The notes under the pieces are model-generated. The model was not told the DNA's origin and made no database searches. It saw nothing but the letters and a program-made list of their open reading frames with translations. 64,000 bases of DNA from Hawksworthiomyces lignivorus (lineage: Eukaryota; Ascomycota; Sordariomycetes; Ophiostomatales; Ophiostomataceae). This document shows positions 55,938 through 64,000 of this stretch, piece after piece (within the stretch, counting starts at the first letter, position 1; each line of letters opens with the position of its first letter). Location of the stretch: NCBI GenBank assembly GCA_002917075.1, contig NTMA01000053.1, forward strand, positions 1 to 64,000. The letters are read 5' to 3'. The position numbers and the translations under genes are program-made.

Positions 55938-58900
55938 TCAATACGGGCCGCCGCTGGGCAGGCCCACGGTGGCCGCCTGCAGCAGGGCGCTCCTTTCGGT
56001 CACGCCGTCATCGTCAGCTTCATCATCGCTCTCGTCATGCCGGCCGTCGTCGGCCACCCCCCGGATGAACCCCCCTTCGACCAACCGGTTGCGCGTGCTG
56101 CTGGTTGCCGGGTACGGGTCGCGCGACCCCGGCTTAGCAGCAGCGGTAGAAGATGACGCCTTGGCCGGAACGCCAAAACGAGGGCTGCCCGCGCCGCTTG
56201 CGGCAGCTCCTCCGGCTGACGGAGGCTCAAAGATGCTCCGCATACGCTGGAACAGGGTGGAAGGCGACGAGGCGGCAATGGAGCTGGGGCGACTCGACGG
56301 TTGCGATGCCGCAGGTTGCTCCTGCTCCGACTCACGGTGAGGCAGCTCCTCTTCGGAAGCCAAGGCTGTGACGGGCCGCACGGGCTCGATGGCGAGGCCC
56401 TTTTCGTCTATGCCGGTGACGACCATATGTCCGCTGTAGTCTAGCTTGTGGCCGATTGTGGGCTCACTCCGATCCAAGGCAATGTTGCTGTTTCCGGGAA
56501 AATCAGGCGTGCTGGACCAGCTGTCCCGGATATATGGCTCGCTCTGTCTTGCGTCATAGCCATACGGCCGCGAGTGTGTCTCGGTGATGCTATCCCGCGG
56601 TGTGACAGCGCTCGAGGTCCATGGGGAAGGGCTGTTAGAAAACGATGACTCTGACATTGTTGTTTGGCTTCTGACGGAACCTGGTGTAGCTTCGACGTTG
56701 CTGCGCTCGTGCCAAGAAACATTTGTGACGTCGCGAGGGGCAAAGTCATCTTCCAGCTCTTCCTCGCTGTCGTTATAGAGAGGATAGCTCTGCTGTGGTG
56801 TCGCGACATGCCCCGTTGTCTGTCGCGGAGGTGTTACGGGTGATTGTTGATGCCATTGTTCCTCCTGTTGCTGTGGTGCTTCGGCTTGTCTTGGAGCATG
56901 ACGGCTGCTGGCCAATCCTTTGAACGGAGCTGCTGGAAGAGAAGACTCCGGCGTCACCGGCCGTACATCTGAAGCAGTGCGCTGCTCCTCAACTTTAGGA
57001 GTAGGCGGCTCTTCTAGCGGTCCACTCTTATGAGTTGTCTCCTCTTCGTGTTCCTGATGTGGCGCTTCTGGCATGTGGTGCTCATCTGGAAAGACTGTGG
57101 CTGTACCGTACTCCCTAGGGCTCAGAGCTCCAACAACGGTGCTCGGTGTTGCTGGAGGCACCTCGGCCGCATCAATTTCGTGGTGGGTCATACTTGGCAC
57201 AGCAGTTTGATGTTCAATGATGTCGTCCTGAGAGCCATCATATACCTGTTCTTCATGTTCTCTGCTTTCTGGCTGAGCGCCATGACCCTGTTGATCTTCT
57301 TCATCTTCTTCGTCTACAGCTACATCTTGCTCATCATATGTCTCACTGTCGTTATCGTCATCGTCGTCAAAAAGATCATCTTGACCGTGTACAGTAACCG
57401 CGTTTTCTTCTTGCAGTTGAACCTCATATTGCTGGTTAGAATCATGGTGAATGTCATGAGAAGAGCCATCAGCGTGGTAGTCTTCTTCACGCTCGTACTC
57501 AACGTCATCCTCTTGCCCTGCCGAGCTAAGTTCTTGCTCCAAGTTGAGCACATTGTTTGTTTGCTCGGCGCTATTCTGAGCAGGTACGACATCTCCTCCA
57601 AGAACAGTCGACATGCCATCATTGAGAGTCCCATTGTGCGACAGCGTGTCTGCAGGGTTATCACGCGTAGCTGACTCAAACTGAGGAATTGGAGAATCAT
57701 AGGCTTCCTGGAACACTGGAGAAGGATCAAGGCTTTCCTGCGCTGATGCGTAGTAGCTGCTGCCATAGTCAACATACTCAGGCGCGGTGTAGGTGTATTG
57801 CTCTTGCGCCACGTAGGGCTCTTGATAATACTGCCACGGAGCAATTCCATACGCTTCCACTGGTGCCGCATGCTGCTGGAAGGTAGTCACATCTTCTTGC
57901 ATAGCTTCATGTCCGGCATACCCAATTTCTTGTGTGCTTGGTTCAAAACTAGGTGTAGGCTCAGGCTCGGGGTCTGTGAAGTTGTGTTCCATACTTTCAT
58001 GACGTTCTTGTATACCACGGACCGCTTCGTCATAAAAAGCCTCTGTATCGACAGCATCCGCAGCATCCGCAGCATCAGCAACGCTCTCAGCTGCTGGCTG
58101 CAGGTGCTCGTCCTCCTCTGAACCATAAGGAGGAACAAATTGTTGTGTCGTAGTCTCTTGATGAATCTCATCTATCGAGTGAACCTCTTCCTTTTCCATA
58201 TCATCAACTTGTGCTTGCACTGCTGTAGGTTCATGGAATGGCGCTTCTTCATGTGTCCTTTCTGTCAATTGATGCTCAACTTCTGCTGGAGGCGTGTCGT
58301 TTGTATGATCCTCTTTGTGCAAATGCTCTTCTTCCACAGAGACGCCAATTGGTTCAACATCATGCTCAACTGTTTCCTCAGTTGGCAAATCTTCCGGTAA
58401 ATAATGACCGTCCTCATGGGTTGCTTCTTGGAAGCTGTTCTCTGTAGATATAGAAATATCCATAGGTTGATTAAGGTCCCCAGAAGAGTCTTCACGCTGA
58501 GGGGCCTTCGCAGACTCTTCTACCAAGATTTTACTCTCTTCGATGACCTCTTCTTGGTCATCTATGGTAGTATGACTAGGTTCCTGTCGAGCCTCTGTTT
58601 CAGGCTCCGTATGAGCTTCTGGCTCGACTTCTGGCACATCTGTGAAGGTGTGCTCCTCAACAGCTTGAGAAGCCAAGGCTTCGGATACAGAAACCAGCTC
58701 TACTTCATGGTGGGTGGTCTCTTCGCCATTCTTGGGTAGGACGATTTCGTTATGTTCGATATCTGGCGCGCTTCGGCGCACTGGCTCTTCGGGCATGGGC
58801 ATTGAAATTTCCGCGGGATCAGCCGAAGCCTCTTGTTGCTCCAAACGCTTCCGTTCTGCAACAATATCTTCAATTCCATCCTCATAAGCCTGTTGGTGAG

Positions 58901-60418
58901 CTGCATTAGGGGGTTCAATGTTTATAACAGGAATCTCGCTGTCATCGGTAGTCAGTTGGATAGAACCTGGCGTTTCTTCTGGTAGGTCTTTTTCGTCATC
59001 TTTGCCGTGTGCCTCATCCCCTTGCTCTCTCTCTACACGAGATTCCTGTTCCACATTGAGTTCTTTTGCAAGCTCGTGGATAATTTCACCTGGAAGAGCG
59101 GCGTCGCTTGCTGCTTCTTGCTTTGTCTCATCAACAGAATCAGGGGCGTGAGTTAATTCGGCTTCCTCATGGATTTCATGCGCCTCAAGTGCTAACTCTT
59201 CATGGTTTTGTTCCAGCTCTGGTGCTTGCTTCTGCTTGTGTTGTTCCTCTTGATGGGGTGCAACTGGCTCACTGTCACTAGCTTGGGCTTCAAGCTTCGT
59301 CTCAGACAATTCAGTCGCTAATCTCGACTCTGGATGAGTTTCTGTATCAATTGCATCATGCATTTTCGTCTCTTTTTGGATAGGCGATTGGATAGTGGAG
59401 AGCGGGAAGCCCCCAGGTACGTTGTGCGGAGATTCCACCTGAGCAGCCCTTGGCGCATCAGGAAGAGCAGCCACCTCGTTGGTCTCTTCAACGACGGACG
59501 TTCTTGGCTCTACGTTTTCAGAGATTGATTTGCTGACTTGTTCCGGTAATTCATCGTGGGAAGGAGCAGCAATGCTCACATCCGGCATGCTCAATTCATA
59601 TGGTATGGCAACATTCGGTGCTGTGGCGGAGATGGCGTCCCTGTCGCCGTCGCCATGGTCGTCACGCTTGTCAATCGAGGCCACCGGGTCTACAACAAAT
59701 TGGTAGGATCACATCGCGTTAGGAGCCTTCATAAATGGAGAACAGAGATGTTATTGATCTAGCCCGCAAGACCGGCGAGAATGAAGAGCTACGTACTGCT
59801 GGCCACGAGCGCCGGAAGCGGCTGCTGGCGGGATTTGCGCCGTGAAGGTGCCGTGGGCAGCGGCAGCTTCAGCTGCTCATCGATCAGCCGATTGAGTTCC
59901 TGTGAGCCGGTTAGCAAACTTGCATCTTCTATTGGGCTTTGTGCACAGAGCGTAGACACAAAAACAATACGCACCCGTCGTCTCTCTTCCAGCGCAGTCA
60001 GCTTGGCCTTCCCTTCAGCTAGCATCCGCTCGGCCTCCTCCTCGATGCTGCCCATCTGCTGCTCTGTGGACGTTTCGAGGTCGTGTGTCTCTTCCTCGAG
60101 CTTGCCCTGCCGTTGCAGATCCTCTGCTGCCGCCTGCGACTGCAGCTCTTCATCTTCACGCCGCCGCCGCGCCTCGCGCTCCTCATCCTCCCGCCTCCGC
60201 TGCTCGGCAATGGCTGCGAGCTGGGCCTGTCGCTTCTGAGCGACCTCATCGGACTGAAGAGCAAATTCGGAGCGTAATGCGGTAAGTGCGGCTTCCCGGC
60301 GCTGCTCGAGGCCATCGAGCCGTGCTTCATGGTCGAGCACAGATAGCGAAGAGATGGTATCGTGGATGTTCGACAGCGTCTCGTGCATCTGCGAGACGAG
60401 CTGAGAAACGTCGACCAT
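55938..60418 (-). CDS. large coiled-coil and acidic disordered protein
   Basis: Three exons, 60418-59975, 59899-59797 and 59689-55938 (4299 nt, 1432 residues). The junctions are ERRR to ELNRL and VAS-N-PVASIDK, both with good GT..AG signals. Residues about 50-160 form a charged coiled coil (EEREARRRREDEELQ, EEAERMLAEGKAKL). Residues about 185 to 1300 are very acidic and low in hydrophobics, rich in Glu, Gln, His and Pro, with no repeat unit long enough to define. An Asp/Glu block near 950-980 reads DDDDDNDSETYDEQD. The C-terminal 150 residues are Ser/Ala-rich. Such proteins often act as scaffolds or tethers, and a Leashin-like Woronin-body tether is one speculative analogy. I do not recognise the family with certainty. 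See the separate entry for an open extension beyond the stop. Confidence 0.78.
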
Positions 60419-62331
60419 CTTGGGGAATTTAGGGGGACACTGAGCCCTCCACTTCTGCTAAAGCTGCAAGGTTATGGACAAGAACTAAGGAAGAAACAGA
60501 AAAGTCCTGTGCAGAGCTCATTAAAAGCTTTAAAGCAGAAACAACAATGTAATTGAATATAGAGTTCGTATATTGTTAAGAGAAGAAAATCACATCTATA
60601 TAAGAGCTACGAAGGAATTGAAAAGGCGGTTCCAGATAAGACACACAACTGCTCCCCTCTCAGTAAAGACAATCGGAATGAGGAAGACCGCACCCAAAGG
60701 CTACATAAGCACACGCATGCACCTAGAGCAAGCAGATCAGGAGCATGAAAAGTAAAAACATCTGCGGGATAGCAAGACAAGCGAACGCAACGAATGACAG
60801 GAAGCATTGGCCGGTTGTCGCCCTCTTCAGCTGGCTCAACCCCTGAAAATGAGCTTCAAACTTGGAGAGTGGCAAGCAATGCAAGTTTCTCACGGCGGGT
60901 CGAACTCCGGGCGACCGCAGAGTCGACCGGCCAGACCCAGACAGATAGCTTCAGCGGCTACACCAGCTGCACCAAGGGGAAGAAATTCAGCTTTAATTAA
61001 TCCTGCAATTTTGAATTGAAACAAAAAGAAAGAAAGAAAGAGAGAAAGAAAGAAAAGGATAAGAACAATCCCTATATTGTTAATTGCTGCTAAATGTGAA
61101 CATTTGTGTGAATCATTTTAAATGTCCAGCGAGTTACTACTATCCTGTACTACATAGATATCCTCAGAGAACCATGGAATTTGCTTATAATGAGCTTCCT
61201 CAATGCAATCCTATAGAAGAGCACAATACCGAAGAAAAGAAAGAGATGAACACTGCCCGCATCAACATCTCCCATGCAGCCTCGCTTTGCGGGCTTTGGC
61301 TCGTTCTCCACCAGATGCTGAAACTCGTCCAGAAACCGTGCCTGGACCCTGTCTGGACAAAACACAGCTAGATTTATGCGCAATAAGAGGGCTGTAGTAT
61401 CTTCTCACAAAAAGGCGGCTCCTTCTGCCCTCCTATTGCAAGGATCTGCACCCAAGCCGCCCGCACTTGTTGTGTCTTCTGTAGCTACTAAGAATTCGAA
61501 GAGGCCGTCGCATGAAATGCTGATTTGTTGTGAAAGCCTCTTAAACAGTGAGCTCTCTTCTTATTGGCTGCACCTCAAGACAACCCGGGAGAGCCTCCTT
61601 TCACAAATGTCTTGGCACGTTCGAAAATAGGATGGAATAGTGTAAATGACAAGCTGCGAAAGGCGCATTCTATTTTGGACTCAGGATGGATACTAGAAAC
61701 AATGACCAGAACGGAGGCCAAGCCCTTATAGTCAGAAAAGAGAAGAAGCATGGACCTGCAAAATAAGGGACATCAAGATGAAAGTCCCTCATACATCAAA
61801 ATTGCACTGACAATGAGTTCTCTTAGAGAATTTGGGTGAATAGCTTGTGTGTATTTATTGTTTATATGTACAACATATGTTTATAAGTGTGAACATCTGT
61901 CTGAAGAAAAAAGGAAGAGTGAGGGTAGGAGAATCAATCACCTCCCATGTAAAACTGTAGAAACCGAAAAGAAAGTCGGGACAAAAAAGTAGGTAGAGAA
62001 AGATTATCTCTTAAAGAAAAGACGAACACCCACACAAAAATACACACAAGATGAAAAAGAAATTGAAATGGCACGCTCGCTCTTCTCTGATGAACAATGG
62101 CCTCCCGACCAAAGCAAACCAGCAAAAGAATCTCCCGAGTGCTTCAAGAGTATCTCTGGAGATGCCTTGCTAGCTTCGTCCTTTCTCATTTTCTGTTCCC
62201 TTTGCCTTTCCTTCTACTCCACCGCCCGTCTCATTCGCTTGGTATCGATCCGTAGGAAAAAGAAATTGTTGCATTTTTCTGGGTTTCGTCTATTTGTTAT
62301 TCTTTATTTTTTATCTTGAAATCGTACGTCT
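60419..62331. other. intergenic, upstream of the coiled-coil gene
   Basis: About 1.9 kb of promoter-side and 3'-flank sequence. A GAAA microsatellite sits at about 61021-61056. Short frames (60-95 codons) carry no domain. Nothing else seen. Confidence 0.5.
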
Positions 62332-63469
62332 TTAGATGTTGCCCGAGGCCGGCTTGATGGCTTGCATGGCCCGCTGTCTGAACTGGTCGCGGTACTTGAT
62401 GCGCTCGATGGTGCCGAAGCCGATGGCGGCGATGCCCACGACCATCCAGATGCTGTAGATGATGAGGCCGATGGGGAACAGGATAAGCTGAACACCCGGT
62501 AGGACGAAGGCGACGGTGCCGTTGTGCAGGCCATTGATGATGTCGTTGACGTTCTGCTGGGCCAGCGACGTGTTGGAGAGCACAATGGTGTTGCTGAAGA
62601 TGCCAGCCACGAAGGCGGCCTCGTTGGAGGACACGTTGGTCGACACCGTCTGGCCGTTGTTACCGGTGCCCGTGAGAGTGACAGTCGGCGTAACAAGTGC
62701 TTCGAGCTGGGCCCTGTGTGTAAATTTTGATTAGTTTTCCTGCAGATCAACTCCAAACGCGTCGCCCCCAAATGAAGTCCATCCTAAAAATAGAAAGGAA
62801 AAGAGCGTACATGTTTGGACCCGAAGCCATCAGCTCCTTGCGGATCTGGCCGACGAACAGGTAGGTCTGCAGCAGGCGCAGGGTGCCGTTGCTCGCGGTG
62901 GAGTCGACGGCGCGGCCGGCGACGAGCTTGGACGCGGTGGCCACGGAGACTGGCGAGACGGAGGCCCCCGCGTAGCTCAGGCCGACCTGGATGTTCTCGG
63001 GCGGGATGCCGGTGAACTCGCCGGAGGGTGTGGACAGCTGGAACAGGCGCAGGTCGGCCTCGAAGGTGCCGGTGGTGTTGTCGAGGGCGGGCAGGTTGTA
63101 GCAGATGCAGGTGCCCGACGGATTGGACGACTCGGGCAGCTTGGTCAGCGCCGAGTTGCAGGCGGCCGTGGCCGTGTCGTCCCAGGCCGTCATGTTGATG
63201 GTGCCGTCCGGATTCAGCACGACGCCGGTACCCTCCGTGGTCGTCATGATCGCGGCCGGCTCGAGCGTCGACGACTGCCGCTTGTAAAACACCCGCGGGA
63301 TGTTGTCCGCCGCTGCCCGCGCCACCATGTTTTCTGCCGCGTCGCCTATCCTCCGCTCCAGCTCGCTCGATGACCGCCCCACCAGGTAGCCCTCGGCCAC
63401 CGTTCCTGCAACACCGGCGTGGGCCTGGGCGGCGAGCGCCGAGGCCGCAAGAACCGTCTGCCAAAACAT
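62332..63469 (-). CDS. signal-peptide membrane protein of unknown function
   Basis: Two exons, 63469-62811 and 62713-62332 (1041 nt, 346 residues), joined within a Met codon (GPN-M-AQLEALV). The N-terminus has a signal peptide (MFWQTVLAASALAAQAHAG). The luminal or extracellular part carries an Asn-rich region with several N-x-S/T sites, one CIC motif (GTCICYNLPAL) and few other Cys. Near the C-terminus a long hydrophobic stretch (VLPGVQLILFPIGLIIYSIW and following) makes one or two membrane segments, ending in a short basic tail. The pattern fits a type-I-like membrane glycoprotein of the secretory pathway or cell surface. I do not know the family. The splice site is favoured because reading on meets a stop after about 20 codons. 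Confidence 0.75.
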
Positions 63470-64000
63470 GGCTGAGAAAATTTTTTTGCACGCAGTGGAA
63501 AGAAATAGGTATTAGGTTGTCGAAACCGGCCGGCGGCGACTACACAGGGGATTCGATGTCGGTTCGTTGGGATCTCGCAAAGAAACGGAAAAGGCTGAAT
63601 AAAATGAACGTGGCGAGTTCGAACTGTAAGATGAAGAACAGCGCAGGCGAACTCTCAACCTCCCCCGAGCGAGAAGATTTGATTGCGGACGCTCGTATAC
63701 CAGATGGTGAGGAATTACACGCGTATTGTCGAATGGATCGGTATAGTGAGAGAAGAGAAGAGAAAAGAAGAGAGGAGAAGAGGGAAAAATCGAAGAAACA
63801 GAATAGAAAGGAGCGGAAGAAGAGAAGAGACAAGACCTGCCTGAGGGAACGACCGGCTTCCCGTGTGAATGGAAGGACCGTCCTTTTGGGAAGAGAATTG
63901 AAGAAACGATAGGGAAGAAAGGAAAGAAAGGAAGGGGAAAGACAAGAAAAGGGAACAGAGAAGACAAAAGGCCAAACAGACAGTGATGGGCGCATGGGGG
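63470..64000. other. window end, purine-rich promoter-side sequence
   Basis: From 63740 to 63960 the plus strand is dense GA (AGAAGAGAAG-type). Open frames on both strands here are compositional. It probably holds the promoter and leader of the membrane-protein gene. Confidence 0.5.

Overview
The window looks like nuclear DNA of a filamentous ascomycete. Most genes carry short introns of about 50 to 120 bases with GT..AG ends, coding GC is high, and there are two HET-domain genes, fungal Zn2Cys6 and MFS proteins, and an Ase1 and a Cwc24 orthologue. A Sordariomycete, perhaps Hypocreales, is my guess; no marker here fixes the order. I rebuilt exons by hand from splice signals and frame, and every multi-exon model given sums to a whole number of codons. 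Models were not tested against transcripts or databases.

Layout. 0.6-8.1 kb: intracellular arylsulfatase (-) divergent from an MFS sugar transporter (+), which converges on a Zn2Cys6 regulator (-). 9.3-11.6 kb: an alpha/beta hydrolase and an unrecognised acidic, proline-rich protein. 11.9-13.1 kb: a Mutator-like transposase remnant and two dispersed repeats. 13.1-14.9 kb: an APC-family amino acid/choline-type permease. 14.9-19.5 kb: gene-poor, with a 44-T tract and a second copy of one repeat. 19.5-23.1 kb: splicing factor Cwc24 (+) facing an unusual GIY-YIG nuclease-like gene (-). 23.1-26.9 kb: gene-poor, with a second copy of the other repeat. 26.9-29.5 kb: HET protein with a long disordered N-terminus. 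29.8-37.8 kb: YrdC-domain protein, cis-aconitate-decarboxylase-like MmgE/PrpD protein, 2-methylcitrate-dehydratase-like PrpD protein and a citrate synthase. 38.9-41.7 kb: HET, coiled-coil and WD40 protein with near-identical repeats. 44.1-63.5 kb: mostly housekeeping-like genes, namely an unknown two-exon protein, Ase1, a secreted CE1 esterase, a Cys-rich fungal family protein, a 1432-residue coiled-coil/acidic protein and a signal-peptide membrane protein.

How genes may work together. The clearest metabolic unit is citrate synthase, PrpD dehydratase and CAD-like decarboxylase. Together they could condense an acyl-CoA with oxaloacetate, dehydrate the (alkyl)citrate and decarboxylate the aconitate to an (alkyl)itaconate. 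The last two are divergently transcribed from a 982-bp region that carries a perfect 15-bp tandem repeat. No fatty-acid or polyketide synthase and no exporter is in the window. The unit is flanked by the two HET genes. The other candidates for undescribed biology are the Cys-finger/GIY-YIG/Zn/SAP protein, the HET-coiled-coil-WD40 protein that lacks NACHT, and a 317-codon open extension behind a single TGA, which an 81-nt in-frame intron could remove.
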